Assembly (NCBI GenBank): GCA_964035795.1 | Contig: OZ038320.1 | Coordinates: 25,794,118-25,858,117 of the forward strand | DNA length: 64,000 nt | Direction: 5' to 3' | Source: Pterobdella sp. o SKG-2022 | Lineage: Eukaryota; Annelida; Clitellata; Hirudinida; Piscicolidae | Shown here: positions 11,932 through 24,688 of the stretch, one piece after another | Position numbering within the stretch: position 1 is the first letter of the stretch | Layout of the letters: each line of letters begins with the position of its first letter | Position numbers and translations under genes: made by a program | The notes under the pieces: model-generated | What the model was told of the DNA's origin: nothing | Database searches by the model: none | Seen by the model: only the letters and a program-made list of their open reading frames with translations

Positions 11932-14900
11932 TCAACTTAAATTACTATTTTGTTCATTTGTGATATCTCTTGAACTTTTGTTAGCATCGTCATTACTCAA
12001 AATGTGAGAATCCTTATTAACCTCATCTTGAGTATCCTTGTAAACAACGTTTGAATCATTGGTATTAATGTAATTATTGATTTGACTTTCGTTTTTGAGA
12101 CCAACAAAATTATTTCCGGCATTAATATGAATATCCGATTGTGATTTGTTCACTTTATCATTTAACAAAGTATGGTTTGTGCTGGCTGATGTTGTGTTGC
12201 ACAAAGCACCAGAAAGTTTACCCCTTGAACTACCGCTCCCAAACTTTTCAAGTGGACTTTTTGATATGAGTGCAACATTTTGGGAGCTGGAAGTTTGTCC
12301 TAAGAGAGGTGTGTTGAGAAGTGGCGCATTATCTGATGATCTTCCAGGATTATTTAGATTATTTGCTTGGTTTTGTGGAAAAAACTGATGTCTAACTGAA
12401 TTTTGTTTCGAGGGTATAATAATTTCAATGTTTTCACCATGATCATTAATTTCTTTGGAATTTTGTCCCCTGTTATCGTCGATTCGGTACTTGGAATTTT
12501 CACGTCTCCATCGGTATTTATCTCTATTAAAACTACCCCCATCATTGTGGAAAGAACGTTCTTTATCGAATGGAGGACAGGCCATTTGTCTACCTCTAAC
12601 GGGAAAACCTCTATTGAAACCTCTCCCAAACCTTCCATCTTCTCTTTTAAAAACGTTTTCTCTTCCCCTTCCTTGACCCTGACCTCTTATGAAACTTCTC
12701 GCCCTTTCTCCATTGTTTTCAGCATTTCTACTACAAAATCCATCTTCATATTCATGGTTTCTTCCAGTATTTTGCATATTATTGGAATTATGAATGCCGA
12801 AATGATAAGAATTTGATTTATAAACGTTCTTCACTTTATTGTATGCAGGATGGTCCGCGTTGATGACCAGTTGTGGATTAAAGCCATCTTCTCGTGATTC
12901 TCCAGACATTATAGGAGTTTTCAAAAGAGGTTGTTTTTTGGTTTCTTTGGGGCAATCTGTTTGACCCGAATTGGTGGATGGGTTATTAACCTGGTGAAAA
13001 TAAGTTGGCGAAATTTGTTTTATAGACTCATTTTCATTGAAACTATGATCAAAAGCATTTGCCATAATTGGAACATCTCTCAGTTGAATTAAGTGGTTTG
13101 CTTGTCGTGGATTCAAACTTGTATTCACATCAGGATTTATAGCAATATTTGGCATTAATGGAGGTCTAATTGATGTTTCAACCAAAGGAGCTATAAAAAA
13201 TTAAAAAAAGTAAATTGAGAACGAATGAAATAACAAAAAATAGTATAAAATTATAAAATGTAATCACCGTTAGGGATGGGAGGGGGGTTGAACAAAAGGT
13301 TGGAGGGTTGCACTCCTTCACTTGTTTGTAGACTTGAGAAACATGTATCAGATAAAGATTGGTTAACAGACAATGGCCTTATGATGCACGGATTTTCCAT
13401 TGGAGTCCTGACAAAAAAGTTAGATTGGTTATTCAGCTGAGATGCAATGGGAGGAACCAAAGGACGAGAAGGGTTAATGGATGGCTTGTCAAACAATATT
13501 ACTGGCTGTCCAGTGAAGTTGTTGAGAGGCTGAATTGGAATCAAGGGCGGATTAGCTGGTCTAGCTGCAGGCAGTAGTAATGGAGATTGAATAGTTTTCA
13601 AAGGGGTTTGAAGAAAAGAACTCAAAATCACGTCGGCAGCCTTCTGAGAAAATACCACACCTGCATTTGTTTGTAAAGATGGCTGGTTTGGCGGAAAAGC
13701 TTCATTCTTATTTGAAGAAATCAACTGAGGAGGTGGCACGTTGGGGTTGAATGGGTGGAGAGAAGGAACAGCAGGTGGGGGCACACTGAAAGAACATGTA
13801 GATGGCAACTCTATATTTGGTTTCATTGCATCGTTGTCCTACAAATATTGAATAAAAATATACAAAATATTTTTCAGGTTTTGAAAGCATGTTCGAATGA
13901 CTCACAGTAGAATTGGGAGGGGGAAGTGGAGGAGTGGTAACAGAGGGTGGTGGAAGGGGTATTTGCGGGGGGAGAGGAATCATTTGTATAAGACCTTGAA
14001 GTTGAACATCAAATTTAATCATAATTTTGAAAATTTTAAAAGCCAAGCTCCAAACCTTGATTTGAATTCTCATTTGAGTGTGTTTGATTCTCTTTTTTCT
14101 TTTTATTTTTTTTCTTCAATAAATCCCCTGAATCAAAGGACAGTGTTAATATACAACATGCAATTTCAAATGATAAAATGACATAAAAAAAAATTTCCAC
14201 AACTAACAATCAAAATCAGAAGGAGTAGATTGGGGATCGAGAACACTCCCTTCAATTAATGAAGGCCATTTTATGCTAGCCTTCTCACTCCACAGTATAT
14301 AATTAAGTCCTTGATCAGTATTGAATGTTGGGTGGTACTGGGAGTTCTTGATTCCTACTCCTGCAGCCCATGCTACCTGTGAACAACAAGTTATTTGTTA
14401 ATTGGCAAGTTTGATACTGTCGATTTTCGAATATTGAAGATGAAGATATTTTTTAATAGAAAGTTTTGATGTGACTTTGAATATAATGAACAAAAGAAAT
14501 ATTTTAGTTTACAAACCTTGACCCCGTTTCCTTGTATGCAAACAGTTTTGAGTTTTGCAAGGGCACCTGAGGCTTGTTGCCTGCTTTCAAAACATATATA
14601 AGCACAACCCCTTGGAGGCACTATCTGTATTCACAATGAAAAAATAACTCAAGTGAATATTATGTGGGTTGGAAACAAAAAAACTTGCAAAATGCATTAT
14701 AGCATATTTTCTAATATTTAAATAAGAGATAAATAATCCAAGTTGAATAATAATAATTCAAACTTATTGATAAAAATTACTAGTGAATCAATCATATCCT
14801 TTTTTTAGCCCGTTTTTTTTACCAAGAGTTAGTGAAAAATCATTGAAATAAATCTGTTATCTTTGAAACATTTTGAAACTTACATTGATAGTGAAATTCC

Positions 14901-17900
14901 CAAAATCTGTAAGATGCTCAGAAATTTCCTCTTCAGCTGTCAATTTACTCAACCTGCCTACCCATAAAGTTGTTGAACACACTGTAAATTGAACAACTTT
15001 TAAAATAAACTATTATTATAAATTTAAGAAAAAAACTCTAGAAAATTTCAAAATGTCAGTCAATTTTATGTCTTTTGAAAATAAAGTTTTCAAACCATCA
15101 AATAAAACATTAAACTGCAACAACACTGACCAGAAAAGTGATTAGCCAGGGTCACAGGCCATTCAGCTGATCTATTCTTGTCATCCTTTTCTCGCCTCAA
15201 AAATTCTACTGAGGAACTGCGAGATCTGTTTAGTAATAAATAAACAACAATGAATGAACTTTATCAGAGTGGGCTTCAAAATTATGGTTATTTATCCTAA
15301 TAAATTTAAATTCCTATATTTTAAGAACAATACTCTTTGAGATAATTTATAACCTGTCATTACTACTCCTTCTACTTCTTTTAAGAGACAACTTTTTATC
15401 TGAATAACTGTATGAATGTAACCTTTTATGCTTGTTTTTGAGACATATATCAAATAAATTTATCCAAAAGGACATTGTTAACATTTTATAACCTAGATGA
15501 GTTATCAGGTTTTTTCTGCATATCCACGAATATAACATCATCATCTTCATCACTCTTATCTTGATCACTTTCAGATCTCAGCTGCATAATAATATATAAA
15601 TGATACTTCACCAAAAAAACTGGAGCTAATATAACGAACTCTATATCTGTTGGATTTCTTTTTTCCTTTCTTCCTTCTCCAATCATCATCATCTTCATCC
15701 TCCTCTTCAGACATTGATGATCGTCTTGAGCCATGTCTTCCACTCCTCGGAATACTATCTTCTTCATTATCATCACTCCTTTTCATTCTTCTTTTGCGTC
15801 GTTTTTTGCTATCATCCTCTTCATTTCGTTTGTGGTGGTGGTTTTTATGCTTTTTGGTTTTTGTAAGATCTTTCGGCTGGGTATAAAATGCATCATTATG
15901 TGCATCATCGTCCTTCAAACTGCTCCAATTCTCATTGGTCTCTTCACCATCTTCTTGAGTGATTCTTCCTGCATAATCAATATTGTCAGCCTCATACGGA
16001 TCATAAGTGGCTTTGGAATTCCTTTCATGATAATCCCCATGATAATTTTCTTCAACTAAATTGCTGTTTGCCTCATAATTCATACCCCCATCCTCTTCAG
16101 CCATTGAAACTGATGCTTTTTTATCCTTAAAATTATCCATACTCTCTTCCACTCCCTCATAACTATAATCATCTCGTGAATATTCATGAGTGTGATCGGC
16201 ACTATGATTGGTGTGCATTTCTGCTTCATTAGCACAGGTACTTGAACCATGGCCATACTCTTCAGCTCCACTATCAAGACTGCTCTTGTCAATAGATTCC
16301 TTCATTTTACTTTCAACCTCATGAGTTCTGATTTGATGATATTAAGTTTTATTGAAATGTATCATAAATAAAGGTATCATGTTATAAAACTACTCTCACT
16401 TGTCATTAGATCCTTCTTCTGACTCTTGTACCATGTACATTATTCTCTGTAAAATGATTATAATTTTTGTATACTTCAAAATAATGCTTCATAAACCTCA
16501 ATGAGATTACAAAACTCTGTGATAACCAATATAAATCACCTTATCAAGGGAAGTCATTTGAGGTTCTTCATAATAACTGCCACTATCCCTCATTGCCCCC
16601 TCACTATCATCATTAGTTTTGTTGGCTTTTTTACTATTGCCAAAGTTGTCAAGTAAAAAGTCAGTGTTATCAAAAGAATCATTTAACTTGGCTTGATGTT
16701 GATCATCTTCGTTTTGACAATGATGAGAAAATGACTCTTTATTAATGTTTGTTTGTGTAGCATCTATTAATGATGAAGAGGTATTGGCATTAGTAGAAGT
16801 TGTAGCTGAATTAGCATTGCCACCGATGAGTTGTTGAACTAGAACTTGTATTTGACTAGCTAGAATGTTTTCCAATGAATTGTTACTATTAGTGCCAGTA
16901 TTTGAAACACTTGACTGAGAAATTGAAAAAAGATTTGACAACAGCTTGTTGTTATTAGAAGTGGAGGTCATAGGCAATTGTTGTAGAAGCAGCTGTTGCA
17001 TCAAAGGCAGCTGCATTGATTGTTGACTTAAGGGAACAACAGGTGCAGGGTTTATCTACATTTTGAAGATAGTTTATTAATAAATGTAAATGGATGATAA
17101 TATCTTCTGTAACTTACAGACTGCATGAGTTGATTGAGGACTTTAGAGAGGTCAGCAGATGGATCATTAGAAGAGGGAGCCTTGAAGTCTGTGCCTAGTT
17201 GAAGAGCATCAGCTGTGAGTGCTGGTGGCTTCTGGTCACATCTCAGTGGCATTGAAGGCACCAAGCCTGTCACTCTTTGAACTTTTTTTTGCACTGGTTT
17301 AAAAGTTTAATCAGTGAATGATGAGTGTTTTTAGTTGCTTTGTTTTGAAAAAAATTTTAAAAATAAGTTCATGGCTGAGTTAGTTAAAATAATAACTATT
17401 TATGTAGCGCCAATGAAAGCAACTGAGGCAAAAATTCCGTAAAGGTGCTAGAAGTAAAAAAAATTATTGTGCATGATGATGTGATACCAAATTTGACAAT
17501 AAAATATTGGTAATGCACCCTAATGAATTAATAATGTTTTCTTAAATTATCATAGCTTTTTTTTAGTAATTCAGTCATTCGAATTACTAATAAGGAAAGA
17601 TAATTGAAGTATGATAATTAGCACCTGTTCCACAGTGTTTTCGCTACATTAAATTTGTAGCAAGCGCTTTGATCTATAAGTACTACATCACATACATACA
17701 TATGAACCAACTTTGAGATTTTTTATAAAAAATTGATAATTTTGACATGTTATGAAACATAAAAGTATCAATCTTCTAAAGTGAATAACTTAAAACATAT
17801 TTTAGTGATTCACAAGAATTCATCTAGATATAGGGTTAAATTATATTAAATATAAGAAATTTTATAGAGTTGAAGAGAAAGTATTGTAACATCATCAAAA

Positions 17901-19841
17901 ACATATTCATGTCACAGTAATTGAAATTTACAAACATCACCATCATCATTTTACATTCATTTACATGCTAGCATTGGTTGGACCTGAAAAACATTAGAAA
18001 TGATTTTAAAAGCACGAAAAATAGAAAATATTTATAATTTTCACTCAAACTTTGTTTAATTTTTGCTATGTGAACTTGTGGTATATTTCAAAACAAAATC
18101 TTTTTTCAGAGCCTTAGAAAATTTTCAAAATGTTGGTTCCAAAGCAAGATGGTCATTGTATGTTGTGATTTTAATAATATACAAGGATTTTATTGATTGA
18201 TTACAAGGGTTTTGATAAGACACAAATATAACAGATTTTTGGATTGTGATGTTTTAAAAATTTTTTTATTATCATTTAATCAAACTATGCTACAAAAGAA
18301 TAGTGTCTATTTGATATAGTTAATGTAATAATGGGTAGAAAACAGTTTAACATTACAAAACTCTCCTACTCAAAACTACGATTTAATTTAAATGAATTTT
18401 CAAAATCAATATCATTATAGTTTTTAAAATGATAATTGAACTCAATGATGAAATACACTTTGAAAAGATTTATGGAGCTATTGAAACGATTCAAAGCTGC
18501 AATGCATTCTGACATTCGAAGATTACTTGAGAAATTATTTTTTTTTGGAAATTTTTAGATTTAGATTCATTGCTGGAGTTGAACGTATTCTCAAAAATTT
18601 TAATTCTGTATTAATTTTTCAAACCTTATTGAATTGTATATGTGGAACAATTTAATATTGAATTATGCTTTTAATTTGGAATTTGGTTCATTAAAAACAT
18701 TGAATTTTGAAAACACATGATGAAATAAACACTAGAAAACCCCATATGTTGGTCAACCTGTTTCAAAAGTAGAAATGTTGTGGGGATCGGATGCCAAATC
18801 AAGTAATGGCTGTATTATAGATGACTGGTATACTCCATTCTTTTGCCATAAATTCAACACTCGAATCATTTTCGACTAAGAGATAGTTTTGAAGGTTTAA
18901 AATTTTATAAAGCAAAAAAGCATCAATAAATGTTTTTGAAAACAAATTTTAAAATTTTACTTAATAAATTATATTTGATCATAAAAACTGACCACATCAT
19001 CGGAAGGACAATCAAGCAAGTTATGGAAAGTAACCACTATATTTTTAGAAAATCTAGGAGCAAAAAGATCTTTATCAGCACCAAATTGTTTTCTTGAATG
19101 TCGTATGATTGAGTCAATGATGTATAATCCCGGAACTTTGTATTCTGGACGACACTGTTTAGGAATAACCAAATATATAAAGCTTTGCTCATGATCTTAG
19201 TGATGCCAGAAATTTGTTATGGTTATTTTTTTATAAAAAATGTTTGCATAAAAACTGGCTAATATTTTAGTTTTGAAACTATTTTTTCCTAAATTTAGTT
19301 CAGAATGCATTGGAGCTTTGAAATTTAAAATAATTTTCACAAACCATTTAAAAAAATTTTTCATGCCAAAAAGAAAACATTCACAAAGCTGAAAGCTATA
19401 ATAGACTAACCTTTTGGATAAACTTTTCTACAGATTGTACAGCATGTTTGTAGTATTTAAGCGTTCTTATAGCCGCTTTTGTTATTTGTGTCATCTTTGC
19501 TTTTGTTATTGGAGGTTGCAGTTCATACAATGAGCACAACTGAAAAAATTTAAAAATGATTAACACTATAAGATTCGATTTTTCCAAATCAACATCAAAA
19601 CAATCTTATATTGAAAAGCATTTATCTACCATCGTTATTATTTTTTAAATTCTCAAAATAAAACTTTAAATAAAGTTAGAAATTCATGATTGAATGAACT
19701 AATTTGATGAAAACTTTCGAAATAAATATCAATTATACAAAAAAAAAACGAAACGTAAAACACATCCTTTGATATTTTTAAAAAATCGAATTTATCGAGT
19801 TTGAAACTTACCTCAGCGTTAAACTCTTTAACATATTCCAT
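11932..19841 (-). CDS. SCAF4/8: SR-related CTD-associated factor, SCAF4/SCAF8 homolog
   Basis: Seventeen exons on the minus strand join in phase to 1,465 residues: 19841-19812, 19539-19411, 19154-18993, 18875-18758, 17293-17118, 17055-16540, 16446-16400, 16327-15640, 15581-15493, 15407-15354, 15225-15131, 14981-14884, 14624-14517, 14376-14208, 13994-13906, 13838-13268, 13190-11932. Residues 1-145 form a CTD-interacting domain (PPITKAKM, PEYKVPGLYIIDSIIR, VLNLWQKNGV). A Gln/Asn-rich and then an acidic, Lys/Arg/Ser-rich middle follows. An RRM spans about 702-775 (TLWVGRL as RNP2, GCAYICF as RNP1). The tail has Pro-rich and RG/FRG-rich runs. Family members bind phosphorylated RNA polymerase II CTD and act in transcript termination and processing in the nucleus. 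It is longer than I would expect for the vertebrate proteins. The exon 8 donor (GTTCGT) is weak. Confidence 0.94.
17616..17690 (+). repeat. SINE fragment (tail part), copy D
   Basis: It carries the shared block TTAGCACCTGTTCCACAGTG, followed by TTTTCGCTAC and GCGCTTTGATCTATAAG, as in the copies at 21,167, 21,679 and 27,048. The tRNA-like head is missing, so it is 5'-truncated. It lies in an intron of the SCAF4/8 gene, in the antisense orientation to that gene. Confidence 0.8.
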
Positions 19842-19961
19842 GATTAAATTTTACAACTGACGTTTATTTAATACAGTCGATTATTAATACTTCAATTTAT
19901 TTCAAAAAGACAACTGAACAGAGACCATAACAAAAATTATGGCGTAGCTTATAGATAGGTC

Positions 19962-20222
19962 TTTCATCAGTAGTTTTTCTCCGCAACAGAGCTAAAACAC
20001 TTTTAGACAAACCTACAGAAATATGATAATATGAAAACGATGGTTTACAAAACTATTAAATAAACTTCAGTTTGATGTTAAATCATTAAATGGTGTAAAA
20101 ACTAAAACAAATCGATTTTTTGTGAAGACTATAACAACTATTCAACCAATGAAATATGTTTTTGTGAGTTTGTCGTGATGTGTGTTAGAGCTTTTCTGCG
20201 GCGAAAAATCCGCTAATGAAAA
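19962..20222. repeat. foldback (MITE-like) element upstream of SCAF4/8
   Basis: The outer ~70 bp on each side are imperfect inverted repeats. The left end reads TTTCATCAGTAGTTTTTCTC and the reverse complement of the right end starts TTTCATTAGCGGATTTTTCG. Both arms continue with GAGCTAAAACAC or its equivalent and then GACAAAC. The element starts about 120 bp upstream of the SCAF4/8 start codon, so it occupies the promoter region or 5' UTR. No clear target duplication was seen. Confidence 0.55.
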
Positions 20223-20989
20223 TTCCCTGCTCATGACTGCTTTCTTTCATTTTAATATTTTTCAAGTTTTATATAGAATATTTTTTTAAGCAGTTTTTAT
20301 TTAAAACTCATTTGAATTGAAAATTTTGAATATTTATAATGATTAAAAGCATGAATTTCTGTGATAGATTTTAATAGTTCCGTAAATTTCAAGTGCTAGT
20401 GAATATAATTTCATGGCATTAAGATGATATGATGTTTTTGATAAAGAATTGATCATTTAGTTAGAAAGATGGTCTGAAAACACAATATATATATTTTTAA
20501 AAATATGTATGATACATATATAAATAATATTTGAAACATCATATATAGCTTTTTTCCATAATTTCGAACTTTAAACTTCAAAATTGAAGGGGTTTTTAAA
20601 AATAAACGACAAAAACTAATATTTGAAAAATTAAGACTAGGTACAAAAATTATTTAGTTTGAAACTATTATGAAGTTTATTCTTGTTATATAGTGCTGAA
20701 ATAAAAATAGAAATGTAATGTAATATTTCATATAAAAAAATTGAAAGTTTCTTATGGAATGAAACAGCGATTTTATTGTAATAGTTTTTATTAAAATGTT
20801 ATCCTTCTGTCTCTCTTATTGAAAATTCCGTTTATTTTTAATTTTCTCGAAAAAAAATCTTATGCGTATATAAGAATAAACTTGATAATAATTTTTTGAT
20901 AAAGTCAATTATCAAAGACTCAAGCTGGCAGCCTATAAAAATTTTCCCCAAAGAGATGGCCTTAATTATAAATTACTCTGATAGTATCA

Positions 20990-21060
20990 ATAATTTAGGC
21001 CGACTGCTGTCAACCCCAGTTACAGGGACATGAACAGCAGTATCATCTAAAACTGAACGG
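20990..21060 (+). repeat. dispersed repeat with GCCGACTGCTGT core, copy 1
   Basis: GCCGACTGCTGT, CCCCAG and ACAGCAGTAT occur in this order here and, in reverse complement, at 26,583-26,640. The core is itself an inverted repeat (ACTGCTGT / ACAGCAGT) able to form a small hairpin. Family unknown. Confidence 0.55.
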
Positions 21061-21166
21061 ACTTTTTAACCCGAATGCATTAAAGGTTCTCGGACTTTTC
21101 AACCTGGTAGCGGAAAATCAGCTGATCAAAGAACAAAAAATTATGTAGTATAGATTTATTGTTTTG

Positions 21167-21335
21167 GCCTGTATAGCTCAGAGGTACCTCATTAGACTAA
21201 TTATCCAAAGTTACCAGGTTCGATTCCGTGTGGGCCGACAATTAGCACCTGTTCCACAGTGTTTTCGCTACATTAAATTTGTAGCAAGCGCTTTGATATA
21301 TAAGAAAATTTATAAATATCGCATTCAATTTAATT
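21167..21335 (+). mobile_element. tRNA-derived SINE, copy A
   Basis: The head is tRNA-like: A box TAGCTCAGAGGTA, anticodon-loop-like CTAATTA (AAU, Ile-type), and B box GGTTCGATTCC. A non-tRNA body follows (GCACCTGTTCCACAGTG, CGCTAC...GTAGC) and a tail with GCGCTTTGAT...TTTATAAATA. The tail resembles the 3' ends of L2/CR1-type LINEs, which would supply the reverse transcriptase. The full body is present, so I call it a SINE rather than a functional tRNA gene. Confidence 0.88.
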
Positions 21336-21678
21336 TCAAAAATTATCTACCCTTTCCAACTCATTCAATCAACCATTTTTAAAAGCATTAATTTATTCAA
21401 TTATATTATTGAAACATACCCTACATGCAATATTTCTTTCCACCCTGCTAAAAACTCTTACTTTGCACACCTTGTGTGAGCCCATTTTACACAAGTCTTA
21501 CATTGCGCAGTTTACCCTAACCATTTCCCCAAAAACATCCCAAGGGTCAACAACCCTTCTACACCCCAGCAAACCATAAGCTTCATTTTATCAAAATCAA
21601 CCTTCAAACTTATTCCCTCAAAGTTGCTTTCCAACTAATGAGCTGTGCCAATATCGATACTAAAATTTATATTTGTTA

Positions 21679-21850
21679 GCCCGTATAGCTCAAAGGTAGA
21701 GCATTTAACTAATTATTTTAAGTTACCGCGTTCGATCCCACGTGCTAAAAATTAGCACTTGTTTCACAGTGTTTTTTTTCTACATAAAATTTTTAGCAAG
21801 CACTTTGATCTATAAAGAAAAGTGTTTTATAAATATCCCATTAAATTAAA
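21679..21850 (+). mobile_element. tRNA-derived SINE, copy B
   Basis: It has the same architecture as the copy 500 bp upstream: GCCCGTATAGCTCAAAGGTA (A box), CTAATTA loop, GTTCGATCCCAC (B box), TTAGCACTTGTTTCACAGTG body, and a tail with GCACTTTGATCTATAAAG. Several substitutions relative to copy A indicate independent ageing. Confidence 0.85.
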
Positions 21851-24688
21851 TTTAGAAAGGTTTTGTGAAATTAAAAATTTTTGAATTTCATACAGAAAAC
21901 CCGGTGTTATGCCATATTTAGTAAGTTAAAATTTTTTTCTCATTCTTGAATTACCCAAAAAATGAATGTTTGAATAAATCTTTACTTTTTCGGGCTTTTC
22001 AAAAATCCGGAAAATTTCCAGTTTTGACGTGTATGGATTTTGGAAGATACACTTCAAAAGTGAAATTTTCAAAAAATCTATATTTAACTTTTTAAAAATC
22101 ATAATTGATTTAAAAATATACTATTAAATTATGGCAGAATTGAATTTGTCGAAAATTTTAGTTTTTTTACTCTAATAAATTCTCAATTTTTGACTAATAA
22201 TTATAATTATTCTCAAGTTCGAAATAAATGTATAAATTTTTTTATTTATCACCCATAATTGAATGATAAATTGACTTAAGTAGATATTATGCCTGACTAA
22301 GTTAATTAAAATACACATAAAAAAGATGCCATACATTTGGCCATAAATTAAAAATAAGAATTTCAGGTAATATAATTATTCACATTCTTAAAAATTTTTG
22401 CTACATAAACACAGATAAAAGGCAACATTTTTTCTTTTTTTTATAACTTCACACAAGTTGATTTTATTTCAGTAGCAGTGTCTGCAAAACCAACAAAGAC
22501 AAATATCTTCACGAGATAACAGATAATGAAACCTTGTGAAATATTCGGTAATATAAAAACGACTCATCAATAAAATTAGAATAAGAAGTACAATGGGTCG
22601 TAAAATGACGAAGTGTTTTTATTTACTGTGAAATCATCATCAGAATGAAGCGCCTTGAATTCAATACTCTTAGTCAACACACAAAGTATATAAGTGATTG
22701 AACAATATTTTGTATCATAAAATATTTAATTAAGTAATTTTATTAGAAAAAATAGATTGTGGAAACGCAACAACTAACTTTGCAGAATCCCGAAGATATA
22801 TTGCATCTATTTGATGAAGACCCCATTATCAGGTTTTATGCGTGTAAAAATGAACATTTTGGTTCAAAACATGAACGGAGAATAATTCATGAACTGAGCT
22901 TTTATTACTTCAGTGCTGAGATTCATTGGCAATCGTACAATTTGTTTCTAACGCACAGTTCTGTTTGCCATAGACAGAAATTCCCAAACATTCTTGAGAT
23001 AATTTCAAGTCCAATTTGGTAGTTCCAAATTCAGAAACTTTTGGATTTACGCTTGTCTGAAAAAGATTGGAAGATAATTTAAATAAATGAATATGAAAAA
23101 ATGTTGAAGTCTCAAACATATCTGTTGCTTTTGTTGTCTGTGTATGAAACACTAGAAGAGAGAACTGCTGAAATATGTACTTGGTCAAATTTCTAAATTT
23201 ACTTCACCGAATCGAGTATTCACTTCAACCACATTGATATGTTGAATCAATTAAAATATTAAAAAATTTACCAATAACTTTCCTGATAAAGTAATTTCGT
23301 GAAAAAAATATTATTTTGTTAATACTTCTATAAGCAGTTCATAACAGAGCGCGTTTTTCACAACATTCTAAACACACATTATTAATATATAGAATTTTAG
23401 CTAGTGTGTAGAAGTTCTGAAGCGCCATACAGATCAGTTTTTTTCTAATATTTTTTAGATAAGATAAAAAGCAAGTTAACTATTGTGGTTTAAGAAAACA
23501 TCTATTATTTTGCGGAGCTGAAATTATGCTCAAACAAAAGAAACTTAATAGAATTCCTTGAAAAGCTTATCAAAACGGTTACAAAGCTCATAATTATTAG
23601 TAGTATATTTTCAAATCTAGAGTTAAGTAGCACGAAATTTCAAAAAAAAAACATTTATTTTTTTCTAAATTATATCTTGAACTCACTATGGGTATATTGT
23701 TATAAGCAGTAAATTGAAAATTTTAAGTGAAAATTGTTGATCCAATTTGAAAAAACCCTTTAGCCCAAATTCTATCAATGACACTGCGAATAGAAGTTGA
23801 CATAAAATCTCTACCAGTTTAGAGGAACGAGAAAAATTTATGATAGAATGCAACTTAAATGAGACGACATGATGAAAGATTATTAGAAAAAATTGACCAA
23901 GTAAATAAGCCATGAAGCGCTCATATGATTTAATTTCAGTTTTAAAAATGACAAACGATTTTCTTAGATCAACATTTCATCGAGATGAGTTAAACTTTAT
24001 AGGAATGCGCACTACAAAAACTAAATATACTTGATACCAAGTTCTTCTAGACTAAGTGTACATAATAGTTGCCAGAATTAACTAAAATTTAGCTACTTGT
24101 ATGCTATAAGTGAAATAAAGAAATCCCTCTACCAAATACTTTCAAAATATTGAATGAATTAAAAAATTATCCTAAAAATTTAAAACCTAAATTTTAAATT
24201 GATACCAATTATTGAATGCTTGTTTTATTGATGTATCGCGCAAATGATAAAGTTAATCAAATAAAATATAATATTTTAAGTAGTTTCTTTGTTTTTTATG
24301 ATCTAGGAACCTTTCACATTATTTCAAATGACTTGAATGGAGATATATGTATGTGCTTCGCATTGAAGCTTCTAGCTAACACTAATAATATGGCCCTTAT
24401 TTGAAAATAAATCCGTTATCAAAACATCAAAAACGACAGTATGAAGATATAAAAGTTGAGACATTAAAATATTTTTGGTCTGAGAATCATGTGCTCTATA
24501 TTTTTTTTAGTCTTTTGTATTCTGATAAAATTGGTGATATTAAATCATACAATTCTATCAACGTTAAGTTTCGATTGAGAATAACATTAATTGAATCTAA
24601 CATATACAAATATATTGAAGGCGCTTATCGAAGCTACCAGACCACTTAAGCATTATTTAAGTTATTTTATCTATTATTGTCTTTGATT

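Larger units (their letters stand above)
20223..24688. other. intergenic region between SCAF4/8 and SLC6
   Basis: AT-rich. It holds the repeat at 20,990-21,060 and two SINE copies (21,167 and 21,679), listed separately. A short frame at 22,759-23,022 looks more protein-like than its surroundings but starts with a non-ATG codon and has no splice partner. Nothing else supported. Confidence 0.4.

Noticed and set aside
12146..13577. Plus-strand open frames over the SCAF4/8 exons
   Set aside because: They are antisense shadows of the large SCAF4/8 exons; the minus-strand frames have family motifs and matching splice phases.
21167..21240. Possible functional tRNA-Ile gene
   Set aside because: A and B boxes are present, but the sequence continues into a body and tail shared with three other copies, and the cloverleaf stems pair poorly. 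A SINE explains it better.
22759..23022. Open frame of 87 codons with protein-like start
   Set aside because: Non-ATG start, no splice partner, no recognisable motif, and composition becomes random after about 40 codons.
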